Origin: Halichoerus grypus
Taxonomy: Eukaryota; Chordata; Mammalia; Carnivora; Phocidae
Direction of reading: 5' to 3'
NCBI RefSeq assembly: GCF_964656455.1
Contig: NC_135718.1
Span: 133,097,966-133,161,965 of the forward strand
DNA: 64,000 bases
The notes under the pieces: model-generated
Told to the model about the DNA's origin: nothing
The model's input: only the letters and a program-made list of their open reading frames with translations
Database searches by the model: none
Shown here: piece by piece, positions 23,446 to 34,740 of the stretch
Position numbering within the stretch: the first letter of the stretch is position 1
Layout: each line of letters begins with the position of its first letter
Translations under genes and position numbers: made by a program

Positions 23446-23530
23446 ATAGTGTGTGTGTATGTATGTATGTATGTATGTATGTATCTATCATCTACCTACA
23501 TATCTATCATCTGTCTGTCTGTCTTTCTTA
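23446..23530. repeat. Compound microsatellite (GTAT)n/(ATCT)n/(GTCT)n
   Basis: Seven or so GTAT units pass into imperfect ATCTATC and GTCTGTCT units. The frame opening at 23449 (MCVYVCMYVCMY...) is a translation of this microsatellite, not a gene. Confidence 0.9.
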
Positions 23531-24479
23531 AGGAACTATGGTTTAATATAATTATTCCAGTCCTCATACATTCAAAGAGTGACCATAAATCTCGAATGTA
23601 TTATCAAAATTATTTTCTGGCTTGGCCCCCTTCAAGACAGGGCCTCTTTTCTGAAAGAGACAGGCAAAGCCACAATGACAATTTTATAAGGAATGAAATC
23701 ATGCTGACAGCAGACAGTGTCTTCCAAGCAGAAAAGGGGGGTCACACTCAATTAGCTCTCTGGAACTATGGTGAAAGGAGCCAGGTGAATAGCTGTATTA
23801 TGAACTCAGGTTTTTTTTTTTTTTTCTTGTAGTTCAAAAGATGTATGATTGGAGAGACTGCACTAAAAATGTCAATCAGAAACAAGAATGCAGAGAGTGT
23901 GAAGGACTACAATAATCATGAAAAAGATGGGGAAAATTAGCTCCTCCACACAAATATTTCTCAATGTAATTTGCCTTTATATGACATTATTGGATGATCT
24001 GATGTACTAATTTCATAGTTATATTTTTCTCTGTAAACTGTACTTATTATCATCTTTTATCATTGTTTTCTTTTTCAATTTTACTGACAAAAATGTATAG
24101 TTGAATTTATAATTCACTTCACCACAGTTGTATTTAGTAACTTCATGGAAAGCTCTTAATACACATCCAGGCTTCCCTCACTTGACATTCAGCTCAATTT
24201 CCCACATAATAATTTCAGTGGAATATTTATTAGTGTTGCAAACAAAAACATTCCTGAAGATGCTCTTTTAAAGAAGTATCTCTGAATTTATTTCAGTAAC
24301 CATAACCCCTGTAATTTTCATTTTTTTCTTTTTTCTTTTTTTGGCTTCTAAGAAACAAATGTATAGAATAAATTGTCCAAATAAGTTAGTTTATTATACT
24401 GCTCTAATGTCAAATAGAAAGCTAAAATGTGTTAGTGACATATCTGAAGTGAAGTCACTAGAATGTGTTTTTAAAATGC
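23531..24479. other. Unique-looking DNA
   Basis: No repeat family recognised. A T16-type run with one C occurs at 23811-23825. Confidence 0.5.
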
Positions 24480-24900
24480 TCAGTTTAAAAGGCTAGCACA
24501 AAATGTTCAAATTAATTAACAGCCCACAGATGATAGCCTACTGTGATGGCATTAAATGATCTAGGCTGCCATCCACGTTTAAGGAGTAAATTCTCATTTC
24601 CGCCCCTTGTTTCTCTCATTTCATTTCTTTTTGACACTTTTTCTCATTGAGGTATTAGGTGATAATAACACATAACTTCTCGAAGTTTAATTAGGAGCAA
24701 AGACCTTTTTCTTTCATTAATAAGTAATCGAAATAGTTATTAATTATTCTTTTTCTTTTTAAAAATGAAAAATTAGACTAATTTTGACACTTCAATTTTT
24801 CATGTGAGAAATTACTCTTTACAGGTAACATCCTTTATCTCTCTTGCACTGAAGAGAGGTGTTTATGACATGGAGCTGTACTTTAATGGTTATATAAATA
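24480..24900. promoter_or_regulatory. Candidate conserved non-coding element (weak)
   Basis: Repeat-free, with dense homeodomain-type TAAT/ATTA motifs (aattaattaac near 24511, ttaattagg near 24687, agttattaattatt near 24735) and ordinary sequence complexity. Nomination by composition only. Confidence 0.22.
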
Positions 24901-25039
24901 CATATATTTTATGTTAAAAATCCTAAGAGGGGTTGTTTAAAAATATGAAACTTTTCCTTATTTAGCAGTTGAGAATTATATACATTTGATACATTACATT
25001 CAAACCCTACATATTTTTATTTTTTAGTTTAGAGTATTT
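24901..25039. other. Unique-looking DNA
   Basis: Nothing recognised. Confidence 0.4.
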
Positions 25040-25133
25040 ATTTAATTCTTAGTAGTTAATGCTTACGTTACAAAATTCACAAGCACTAAGATAAATGTTG
25101 AATTTTGATCCCCAGTTTCATTCCCAGAGACAG

Positions 25134-25177
25134 CTATCCCTTGACCTCTTTCTTTCTATCCCTTGACCTCTATTCTA
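25134..25177. repeat. 22-bp tandem duplication
   Basis: Two adjacent units share ctatcccttgacctct (25134-25149 and 25156-25171) and differ only near their ends. Lies in the L1M remnant. Confidence 0.85.
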
Positions 25178-25816
25178 TGAATCACACAATAAATTTATAC
25201 ATTTATATTTTTGTTGTTGCTTGTTTTGCTTGGGACAAATTATATTAAACTACACATATTGTTCTACACTTGCTATTTATGCTTAATACTCTCTCTTATA
25301 GATCTTTCTGCATTAGAATATATGTAGTTTTCTCCTTTAATGGTTATGGAGAAATTTCATGTGTCTGGAGTGATTCGTGGGGCTCCAGACATTATATTGC
25401 TTCCAATATTTTTTAGAAGAAAAAAATTCCCTATGGATAATATTATATATGCATTATTTTTTCAAACATTCATTTATATCTATAAGAAATGAACTAATTA
25501 TGGAATTTCTAGATCAAAAGTTATACTTCACTTTTGATAGGAATTCTTAATGACTGCCCCATAAACGTTCAATTTCATTCCCACCAACATGTGAAAATAA
25601 CTCAGCAAAGAGTGAGTCATTAATATTTGTCAACATAATAAGGTAAAAATTGTATCTTTAATTTAGCATTTCTTTCATTTCTTTCTCTCATTGTGATGGA
25701 AATTTAGCATTTTTTAAAATTAAGAATGATTTATGTTTGATTTTCCATAAAAGGGTTGTTAAGAATCTTTTCTATTAACTTCTCCAATTGCATTATTAAA
25801 AGTGATTTTCAAGAAC

Positions 25817-25851
25817 ATATCTATCTATCATCCATCTATCTATCTATCTAT
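25817..25851. repeat. (TATC)n microsatellite
   Basis: Imperfect then perfect TATC units inside the L1M remnant. Confidence 0.9.
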
Positions 25852-26655
25852 GAAATATGTATAATGAAAATTACTGATATTTGATTTCTTGGTTTGCAAT
25901 AAGAGAAATCTCATAGGAATCAACCTAATATTAAAATTGTCATTTTGTTTTGGGAATGAGTTGAAATTTTCTTTGAGTCTAGCTTGTCATTTTTTTCTTT
26001 TGAAAACCTTGATAACAGTTTATTTGTGACTGGGTTTTGCCAGATAGACAGGTATAAATTTTGCAACAAATTTTTTATTTTTAATTATTTTTGGCTTCCT
26101 AGTTTTGAGTCCTTTTTCGAGTCCTTTTTGTCATAAAAATTATTAAGTCATTAAGTTAATTAAATTATCAAATTATTCAAACAATTACAAGAAAACAGTA
26201 AACCCTCTCCCTGGGTTTTTATTATTACAATTTAAATTTCTACAGTGAATCTTTAACACACTCATAACTGAATTTGATAAGATATTTGGTAAGAATTAGA
26301 TTTTGTTTCCCCAAGTTTCTAACAGATCAATAAAATCTGTTAAAAAATTCATATTTCTTCCAATTATTTGAAATGTCAAATTTACTATGTTTCTGAACTT
26401 GCTTTTCTTCTGTCCACTGCTTTATCTTTTTATTCATGCACCAGAATCACTGTTTTAAATATTGTGATTTTATAATATGTTTAAATATTGAAAAAGACTG
26501 GTGGCTTTTCATTACACTTCCTTCCTGAACTATCCTTATACTTCTATGCATGATTAATTTTATTAACTTTAGATTGAAGTTGGTTAGTTAAAAATTCTGT
26601 GTTAACATGCATATGTGTATGCATGTGTGTATAAATATACATATAAATATATTTG

Positions 26656-27195
26656 TAAAATATTTAGTTATATATTACCACATAACAAAATTACACGAAC
26701 TTTGGCAGCTTAAAACAACAAACGTTTATTATCCTGCTTATCATTTTCTGAGTGCCTAGAATCCAGGAGTCGCTGAGCTCGGTTCTCAGGAGCTCTGCAG
26801 ACATCTGAAGGCTCAACTGGGGCTGAACGATTTCCTTCAGAGCTCATTCACCTGGTTGTTGGCACACCATCGTTCCTCACTGGCTATTGGCCCAAGGCTT
26901 CAGTTCACTGGCAGCTGGGCCTCCCCATAGGTTGCTCAAAATATAAAAGCTTGTTTCCTCACAGTGAGTCATCTGAGGAAGAAAGAGAGTGAAAAGAGAA
27001 AAATAAGACAGGAGTCACAGTTTTTAATAACTTCTTCTTTGAAGTGACATAACATCAATTCTGCCATATGTTGTTGTTTATTTACAGCAACTCTGGCACA
27101 ACATAGAAGGAGCCCACACAGGGTGTGAAAACCAAGAAGAGAGGACTGTGGGGGTCATTGTGGAGGTTGGCTACCACAGTCTGTCTTCTGGCCCA
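26656..27195. mobile_element. Ancient repeat, probably LTR-type, family unresolved
   Basis: Carries phrases common to a dispersed mammalian repeat: 'attaccacataacaaaattacac', 'ggcagcttaaaacaacaaacg', 'tcattttctgagtgcctagaatccagg', 'catctgaaggctcaactggggctg', 'cctggttgttggca', 'ggcctccccatagg', 'gtgacataacatcaattctgcc' and 'ggaggttggctaccacag'. I recognise the pattern but cannot name the family. Relatively GC-rich, non-coding. Confidence 0.5.
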
Positions 27196-27785
27196 CAGTG
27201 TTCCATGTCCTTCCCACATATGGACTATACTCATCTGCTAAGTACACAAATATCTTATTCCTTGACAGCATCAGCTCCAAGTCCAGAATCTTGTATCTAA
27301 CTCAAGTCCAGGTTGACTGAGTCTTTCATTCCCTCAGTCAATCAACTAGTTGGACTAATCCATGCAGGTGTTAGGGCATATCACTGGACAAAAATAAAAA
27401 AAAAAAAAGAGAGAGAGAAATATCACGGGGTGCTTTTATTTTAGGGGACCATAAAAATAGTTTGTTTCTGAAATAGAAAACTTGTGTTTGGACTTTAGAA
27501 CAAAAGGAGTATTATTTAAAATCTCTAGGCCATAGATTCCTCTTCTGAGAATTAGGCCTAACCACCTATATCATTCTGATATAGTAAAATTGATTAAAAT
27601 AATGAATCTCGAACTTAAAAAAAATTTTGTCTCCATAATCTTAACCTTTCTCATATCAGTAACATTTCTTACTCATATAGCAATTGTTATTCATACGGTA
27701 ATTGTTCAGATTAAGAAAGAGAGGGTTAGACATTAAATAGTATTGATGATCCTTGAATTAGGTAAATCAATGGAGTTGTATCTAT
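27196..27785. other. Unique-looking DNA
   Basis: Contains an A13 run at 27396-27408. No repeat family or gene recognised. The first part may be an extension of the repeat to its left. Confidence 0.45.
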
Positions 27786-27796
27786 AAAGCTTAAAA

Positions 27797-27860
27797 AGTA
27801 CATCAAAAACTAATGATGTAATGTATGGTGATTAAAATAACAATAAAAAAATTTAAAAAA
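27797..27860 (+). mobile_element. Very short L1 3'-end insertion
   Basis: The segment catcaaaaactaatgatgt, atgtatggtgattaa, then an A-rich tail is the last part of the carnivore L1 3' UTR, also seen at 31548-31595. The 11-bp repeats aaagcttaaaa at 27786-27796 and 27860-27870 flank it, so this roughly 60-bp piece is a complete, extremely 5'-truncated insertion. Confidence 0.75.
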
Positions 27861-28092
27861 AAGCTTAAAAGGTAGTAAAATATAAAATACTATCACTAAA
27901 TTTTTCTTTTTAGTTACAAACACATCTCTCTCCTTTTCATTTACATTTTCAAAACCATATTTCAGGCATTGGTACACTCATTGTATTTACTATAATATAG
28001 TCTACCTTTCCTTTTATCTTCCTATAGTCTCACTTCACTATAATCAGTACTCTCCTTGATCAATATATTAAAGTGTTACTTTTCTCAAGTCA

Positions 28093-28640
28093 CTGACTAT
28101 ACATATTGGACTGAAAAATGTCCTCCTCCCAACAAAAAAGATATATCCACATCCTAATCCCCTTGAACCTGTGAATGCTACCTAATTTGGTGAAGCTTTG
28201 CAGATATGACTAAGTTAAGGGTCTCAAGATGGGGAGATTATCCTGATTTATCCACGTGGTTTCTAAATTCTATTATATGTATCCTTATAAGAGAGAGAGA
28301 GATTTTACACAGAAACACACATACACACAAGTTCACACAGGAAAAGGTGGTGTGAAGATTAAGCAGAAAGGTATTTGAAGGTCCTGGCCTTGAAGGTTGG
28401 AGTGATGTGGCTTAGTCCAAGGAATGCTGGTAGCCACCAAAAGCTGGAAGAAAGGGAACTGGTTCTCTTCTAGAGCCTCTGGGAGGAGTGCAGTCTTGCC
28501 AAAAACTTGATTTTGGCTCATTGATGCTGATTTTGGATGTTTAGCCTGAAGAACTATGACAAAATACATTTCTGTTGCTTTTTGTTGTAATTTGTTGTTT
28601 CTGTTGTAATTTATTACAGTAGCCAAAGGAAACCAACACA
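28093..28640 (+). mobile_element. MLT1-type LTR (ERVL-MaLR), solo
   Basis: Order on the plus strand: ttggactgaaaaatgtcc, aaaagatatatccacatcctaatcccc, ttgaacctgtgaatgctacc, aatttggtgaagctttgcagatatgac, ttaagggtctcaagatgggg, tatccttataagagagag, ggttggagtgatgtggc, gccaccaaaagctggaag, ctctagagcctctggga-like, then ttctgttg and gaaaccaacaca. This is a MaLR LTR, more diverged than the one at 16.7 kb. No internal sequence is attached. The minus-strand frame at 28333-28641 is a by-product. Confidence 0.78.
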
Positions 28641-28744
28641 CCGATCAAAAGCTTTTAGTGATTCAATGATTGAAATAATATTCCTTGGACTGCCCTTAAG
28701 GCACTCACAATTTTGGCTTGTTGAAAACTATTTGTATTTTATTC

Positions 28745-28964
28745 CAATGGTTGGCAAGCTGTTTCTGGAATAGCCCAGATTGAGAATATCTTGGGCTTTG
28801 TCAGCCATATGGTTTTTGTCAAAATGACTCAAATCTGCCATTGTAGTATGCAAGCAGCTATAGACAATATGTAAATGAATAAGCATTGTTGTGTGCCAAT
28901 AAAGCTTTATTTATAAAAACTGGCAGTCTGTATTTGGCCCACAGGGCATATTTTCTGACCCCTG
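28745..28964 (-). mobile_element. hAT-type non-autonomous DNA transposon
   Basis: The ends read caatggttggcaagc on the left and gacccctg on the right, near-matching the inverted termini of a common mammalian hAT element (CAG..GTCGGCAAAC / GTTTGCCGACCCCTG). The interior has the family's 'gcagctatagacaatatgtaaatgaat' and 'gtgccaataaagctttatttataaaaac' blocks. I do not assign a subfamily name. Confidence 0.65.
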
Positions 28965-29563
28965 TTCTATATCATCTACTTGCTTTTTTCCAATAATTCT
29001 CCTTCATTTCATATTATCCAGTGACTAGGTAGTATTCAGTCTTGTACCACCCACAGAGATTATACATTGTGCATTTACTATATTTACTATAAATATTTGT
29101 TGAATGAATAAATTGATGAAATCCTGATCTCCAGCTTATTAGTGCACACATTTTCTTCAATACATAGTGAGTACATTTAATTTTCATCTCTTTCTCTAAC
29201 CATAGAAGAATATTTCCCTTTTCACTCTGCCTATGAGTATTCAAATCATTCATTAAGGATTCATTGTAATACTACCCTCTCTGTGAAAACCACTCCAAAT
29301 ACTGTAAGTGTTACTAACATGTTAATCCATATATCATCAGCATCCCTCATTCAAAATACCATCTACTACTTTCTTTTGCAAACATTGTAAATATCTGACC
29401 TATGTGAGTTTCATAATTTCCTTCAAAGCCACTGTTTTGACACCATACAATTATTAGAGATTTCTGAGAACTTGACTTAACCTTAAGGATATTCTTACAG
29501 TGTTTTTTACCTTTCAAATTCAATTTCTTTCCATATTGGGCAGCATAGATTCTATATGTACAT
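28965..29563. other. Mostly unique DNA, possible L2 tail at 29060-29122
   Basis: The segment 'tttactataaatatttgttgaatgaataaa' near 29080 resembles the terminal part of L2 on the plus strand. The remainder shows nothing recognisable. Confidence 0.35.
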
Positions 29564-29580
29564 AGAAAAACATTAGCCTC

Positions 29581-29782
29581 GGGGTGCCTGGGTGGCTCAG
29601 TCTTTAAGCATCTGCCTTCGGCTCAGGTCATGATCCGGGGGTCCTGGGATCAAGCCCCTCATCAAGCCCCGCATCGGGCTCCCTGCTCAGTGGGAAGCCT
29701 GCTTCTCCCTCTCCCCCCACTTGTGTTCTCTCTCTCGCTGTGTCTCTCTCTGTCAAATAAATAAATAAAATCTTAAAAAAAA
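29581..29782 (+). mobile_element. Carnivore SINE with perfect 17-bp duplication
   Basis: Plus-strand SINEC: head gggtgcctgggtggctcag, CT-rich body, tail caaataaataaataaaatctt plus poly(A). Flanks agaaaaacattagcctc (29564-29580 and 29783-29799) are identical. The body holds an internal tandem duplication of an atcaagccc unit at about 29649-29674. Confidence 0.96.
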
Positions 29783-29799
29783 AGAAAAACATTAGCCTC

Positions 29800-31089
29800 T
29801 ATTTTCAGCTCTGCTTTGTAAGTGTAGAAATCCTTAAGTATTCAGCTTGCTTTTCAGAGCAATTTCTAGAAATTTTACTGCTTGATATTGATACCCATCT
29901 TGATCATAGCCAATATTAAATTCTGCAGTTTATAAGCTTATAGCAAATTTTTTTTTTTTTTAAAATACCAACAGGTCACTACTCGCATTATCGTTTGTAC
30001 AATATGCTACTCCAAAACACTGTGTGCCAAGCACTATTGTATGTAAAACATGTAAGATATGGTCTATTTAGTTAAGAATCCTTGGACAGATAAATGCTTT
30101 AACATATTCATAAGAAAGAAACAGAATCCAGTCAATTTCCTATATTAAATGAGAGAAGCAACACTTGAACTTGAGAACTAAAAGGAAATGAGTGTACAGA
30201 ATATTGAATCTTTTCTTGCATGTTCTTCTTAAATTAAAATGAATTTTATTGCCATTGCAATATATAAATTATCTTCATTAAAATTTTGATTTAAACCTTA
30301 TTAAAACTACCAGCAGCATAACATTTCTGACCACAGGAAACCATAGTATGTTTTAGCCAAACCTTATGAAAATTAAGTTTATGTAGGAAAATATCCTTGC
30401 CAACAGTGCACTAATTTTTATGGTATTATTATTTTTCTTATGTCTTCAATAATTAGTTGCTTTGTTGTGCTTCAGACCTCCCTAAAAATCACCCGAGGAT
30501 TTTAAAAGCATAATTCCCCCATTTTCGTCTGTTCCCACAAAGCCCCCAAGAGAAAATTTTGCAAAGTATTGTAATTAGATATGCAAACACAAAGAGGACA
30601 TACTAAATTTTAATAGTACTTTGAGATTTTTCTTTAAAAATAGTGTTTATACATGATCCTCACTAAATAATATAACTCATTTTTCTCCACAGTTTTATTT
30701 TCTCGTTACAATTAAAATAGAAATGACTTTATATTTGGGATAGTATAAAATTAAACAAAAGCATAGTTGGTTCACTCATTTATTCAGGAAGCACTTACTG
30801 TAGGTTTAGTATGGTATAATACTTTGATACATTTCTTTTTTTTTTTTTTGCTTTATGTATAGCATCTTTATTTTTTATTAATTTCAATTAATTTTATTGC
30901 ACTCTTTATAGAAAAGCAAACAAAAAATCCTATCTTTAATTTGTATAATTTCCAAACCTAGCTGAATGTCTCTGATTTTATAAAAGAATGAAAATTTTTC
31001 CTTAGTTATTATTCATTCATAATGGCTTTTGCATGGGAACTAGGTGTTCTTTATGTTGAGATGAATTTAAACTTTAGAATTCACTTAAG
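29800..31089. other. Unique-looking DNA
   Basis: No repeat family or gene recognised. Poly(T) runs occur at 29948-29960 and 30836-30850. Confidence 0.5.
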
Positions 31090-31103
31090 TAGTGTTTTGC
31101 TTA

Positions 31104-31605
31104 GCCAAACTGTGGAAAGAGCCGAGATGCCCTTCAACAGATGAATGGATAAAGAAGATGTGGTCCATATATACAATGGAATATTACTCAGCCATCAGAG
31201 AGGATGAATACCCAACTTTTACATCAACATGGATGGGACTGGAGGAGATTATGTTAAGTGAAATAAGTCAAGCAGAGAAAGTCAATTATCATATGGTTTC
31301 ACTTATTTGTGGAACATAAGGAATAGCATGGAGGACATTAGGAGAAGGAAGGGAAAAATGGGGGGGGTGATTGGAGGGAGAGATGAACCATGAGAGACTA
31401 TGGACTCTGAGAAACAAACAGGGTTTTAGAGGAGAGGGGGGAGGGGGGGTTGGTTAGCCCAGTGATGGGTATTAAGGAGGGCATGTACTGCATGGAGCAC
31501 TGGGTGTTATACGAAAACAATGGATCGTGGATCATTACATCAAAAACCAATGATGTATTGTATGGTGACTAACATAACATAATAAAAAATAAATAAATAA
31601 ATAAA
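31104..31605 (+). mobile_element. L1 3' end, 5'-truncated, plus strand
   Basis: Carnivore L1 3' end in order: 'gatgcccttcaacagatgaatgg', 'tatacaatggaatattactcagcc', 'gtggaacataaggaatagcatgg', a G-rich stretch (31361-31372, 31434-31449), 'gagcactgggtgttatacg', 'aatgatgtattgtatggtg' and an AAATAAATAAAT tail. Perfect 14-bp duplication tagtgttttgctta at 31090-31103 and 31606-31619. The 75-codon frame at 31092-31319 (MYTMEYYSA-like block) is this L1 3' sequence read in one frame and begins in flanking DNA; it is not a gene. Confidence 0.93.
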
Positions 31606-31619
31606 TAGTGTTTTGCTTA

Positions 31620-31964
31620 AACTTCTCAAAAGCTTACTCATTAAAATCTTAAGACTGACTTATCATTTATGTTTTGTTTTGCTATATTAGTTCTACCCTC
31701 TGTTAACCTACTGATATAGTGTAAATGGCAAAATTAATGGTGTAATAACACTGCTGCATCTCTGAATCAAATATGTATTAGTGTAATTTTAAAATTATTT
31801 TATGGAGCACACAAAATTAAAAGCATTATTATTAGCAAACACAAATTTAGATAAAGTCTGAATTTGTTATAAAATTGCTTTATAAAATAGAAACTTTCTT
31901 GAGTAACTTTTTTTTTTTCTTACTTCAGGTGTATTATGTCAGTTTCTACTTCATTAAAAAGAAA
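31620..31964. other. Unique-looking DNA
   Basis: Nothing recognised. T-run near 31908-31918. Confidence 0.45.
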
Positions 31965-31969
31965 ACATA

Positions 31970-32182
31970 GCACCTATGTGGTGCAGTAGGTTAAGCGTCC
32001 AACTCTTGGTTTCAGCTCAAGTGCTGATCTCGGGGTCGTGAGATAGAGCCCTGTGTTAGACTGCGTGCTCAACGTGGAGTCTGCTTGAGATTTTCTCTTC
32101 CTTTCTCTCTGCCTCTCCTGTTGGTGCTCGCTCTCTCTCTCTCTCAGTCTCTCTCAAAATAAATAAATAAATCTTAAAAAAA
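31970..32182 (+). mobile_element. Older-subfamily carnivore SINE, plus strand
   Basis: Diverged head (gcacctatgtggtgcagtagg), older core 'ccaactcttggtttcagctcaag' and 'gatctcggggtcgtgagat', CT-rich body and tail aaaataaataaataaatctt. Imperfect flanks aaaaagaaaacatagcac / aaaaagaaagaaagcac. The 64-codon minus-strand frame at 32056 is its translation. Confidence 0.88.
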
Positions 32183-33210
32183 AAAAGAAAGAAAGCACAA
32201 ATCAGGGCACAGAGTACATTCTGTGCTTTCTCTACACAGGTTCTATTCACCTTCTTTTCTAATAGTACCTAGGGTCTCCTCTGCAAAACTTTCTCCCTTT
32301 GTTTTATAGTGTTGCATTTTTTTTTCCTGGAAGAAGTCAGTAAGAGCAAATCTTTCTCCTCTGACATGCATGATTACTCCAGATAACTAAACCCTAAACT
32401 GATATTGTATTTTCCCTCATAGGACCTAAGAATTGGTCAGGTATGATCCAGATCAGTGGTAGAAATCCCAGTACACATTCCCTCTGAATTTCATATGGCA
32501 CATGAACAACTGAAGCCAGTTTGTTATCAGGAGGACAAACATGGATATATGGCAAAGAGGAGAGCTAAGTGATATATGGTAAAAAAAAAAACATAGAAAA
32601 CTTTGATTGAAATATATTTGAACTTTGATCCACTTACTGTTTATGCCAGTTAAATTGTGTTTTCTGTTACTTTCAAGCCAATGCATACTATTTTAAACAA
32701 AATTAACAGGAAATTAAGTCAATATGAGAAGCAATAGATCTTGAGGTGTATAGGATTAACTGAGCCATGGAGGTAGGCCAGTAGGTAATGGAGACATGCT
32801 CTTCTGATGGGGAATGCGGATGTTCTGTACTCTGCAATGGTGAAATGGTTGTTTACACTGTGGTCTCTTTTATGTTGAGACTCAGACTATTTACCTACAG
32901 TAGCTGCAGCATCTGGGAGTTTAGAAGAACAACAGCAACAACAAAATGAGTCTAATGTGTATTAGATATTTCTACAAGCTACCAGTGGTAATCCAAGAAA
33001 GGGATGGAGTGAGGTAAAGTAACTGGCTTGAAAGCTGCGAGGAAAGAAATTACAGATTTTCTAAGAGACCCTTTCTGTTTGTAGACTGATGTTCAAACTG
33101 AACCAGTCTTAGAATCTGGAGTTTGAGAAAATTGGAAAAATTAAGTGATCTGCCCCATGCTAAGGTTTGCATTACAGAGAAATTGAGACAGGACTGAGTA
33201 GCATAAAATT
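32183..33210. other. Unique-looking DNA
   Basis: No feature recognised with confidence. A stretch near 32850-32930 faintly recalls MER5 in antisense. Confidence 0.45.
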
Positions 33211-33214
33211 ATTC

Positions 33215-33420
33215 TCAGAGTTTTTAGCTCGTCTGTCTACTACTAGCTACGTAGTCCTAGATAAATCTTTTAAGATCTTGACATGGATTTTTTTCCACAC
33301 CATGCCCCAAATAAAATCAATCTCCTGCAGCCAGAGAGCAGAGCTGCTAATCCTCATCCTCGGCCCTGCTTGGCCACATAGAATATCCACACCATGGATC
33401 TGGGGAGCAACCCCTGGTTA
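33215..33420 (+). repeat. Possible MIR then possible MER5-like fragment
   Basis: 'ctactactagctacgtagtcctagataaatctttta' near 33238 resembles the MIR core on the plus strand. 'cctcggccctgcttggccacatagaatatcc' near 33358 faintly recalls a MER5-class element. Both are weak. Confidence 0.3.
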
Positions 33421-34740
33421 AAATACCATACTCCTATTGTTGTTACTGAGATTTAGTAGATATTCTTGAATATATGTTTCTAAATTGTTACATGCCTTTT
33501 CATCACTTTCCTTCGTCTTTAAATGATCATTTCTGACCACTTTGCCCATTTTTTTTTTTTCTTGCTTGTTTGGGAGAGGATTTGCTGAGCTCTTTGCTTA
33601 GCCTTCTTGGAAATCCCACTCCATATCTATTTCTCTTTGCATCTGCAGCAGGCAGCAAGTTTGGTCAGAGATGCATCCTTGGTCAAAACTTTGGGATTTG
33701 GAAGAAAACAGTTTTTGTCAAGTTAATTTCCAAAGGTTGCTGGCATCAACCCTCACCTTCTTTTATTAAATCCTCACCTCAGCAGGGCTCTTACAATGCC
33801 CTGATCTGATTCCGAAACCACTAACGGCTTGTGCTGTTGGTGCAGCTTAAGGCCATGATTATCTTCATACTGAATTGTGGAAGGCAGAAACATAGCAGAA
33901 GTGTTTTCCCCAGCTTGAAAATTCATTGCTGCCTCACAACCAGCCCTGCCCTGTGACACCCACATACCCCAATTCATGATACTGACTGCTTCCAAGGAGC
34001 CTTTACTGATTTATTGATTTTTCAAAATGTTCTGTAGTTGTTATTAGTTCTTCAGTTTCTTGCTCCTTTTTTGGCTTTTGAGGGTTGAGTCGGTGAACTG
34101 CAGAGTGGAAGATGGAACAGTGCATGCTACTAAATGTATTCACTCGTCACAATTTGTTGAAAATATCCTGAGTCAGATGGTCAAATTTGGCTCCAAGAAG
34201 CAATGATGTTACCCATTTTCAAACTTTCCTAATCACCCAAAAGATACATACAAACATGGCTTAGAGATAAGCTATCATGGAATCTGAAGAACATCAATAC
34301 AGCTTCCTGGTTCTTCCTTGTTTCCTCCTCCATGTTTAAAACAACAAGTCTCTCATGTGGCAATCATTTTACACAAAGGGAATTATGGTGGTCTTGAAAC
34401 ATCTCCTTTTTCTACTCCAATGATTATATAGATGAATCTGACATTTTCTAGTGGGCCATGTCCAGTGGGGATTAGATGCATGGGCTACAGGAAGATTAGC
34501 AAATTCTCTGGATAACATATGAGAAACAATGACCTAACAGAAGATGCTTATTTTACTTCAGACAAAAAGGGAGAAGGAACTCTTTTGAAAGATGGGGGTG
34601 TCAATATTGGTCAGTTGGGGAATGTTGGGGAGTTACAAAAAGGGGGAGGCAGCTGGGGACATCTCTATGCCCCTATTGAGGAGGAAGACATTACAGAAGA
34701 TGAGACCTTCCACCTTCAACAACGTTAAGATTTAAGGGTC
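33421..34740. other. Unassigned DNA upstream of the ERV 3' end
   Basis: No repeat family recognised. The part nearest the retroviral polypurine tract (roughly 34500-34740, with a 69-codon frame ending TAA at 34726-34728) could be internal retroviral sequence because it directly precedes the LTR. It resembles no retroviral protein that I can identify. Two opposite short frames at 33570-33995 have no domain. Confidence 0.35.

Larger units (their letters stand above)
25040..26610 (-). mobile_element. Ancient L1M, 3' UTR into ORF2, antisense
   Basis: The plus strand follows reverse-complemented old L1M in order: 'ttgatccccagtttcattcccagag', 'tctttctgcattagaata', 'aattcttaatgactgcccc', 'cattcccaccaacatgtg', 'ttgtcattttttt' and, near 26435, 'tattcatgcaccagaatcactgttttaaatattgtg', a very recognisable ORF2 block. 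Heavily mutated, with no frame. Confidence 0.7.

Noticed and set aside
23446..23530. Regularly spaced short repeats, CRISPR-like at first glance
   Set aside because: They are tetranucleotide microsatellites with no spacers, in vertebrate DNA.
27786..27870. Processed pseudogene tail
   Set aside because: The short A-rich insert matches the L1 3' end and not a cellular mRNA.
28333..28641. 102-codon minus-strand frame
   Set aside because: Lies wholly within an MLT1-type LTR in antisense.
31092..31319. 75-codon frame resembling the end of a LINE protein
   Set aside because: It begins in flanking target DNA and then runs through a 5'-truncated L1 3' end, so it is repeat sequence and not a gene.
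34519..34728. 69-codon frame just upstream of the ERV polypurine tract, possible retroviral envelope end
   Set aside because: Position is suggestive, but the sequence shows no membrane segment or motif of a retroviral envelope tail, so I did not assign it.
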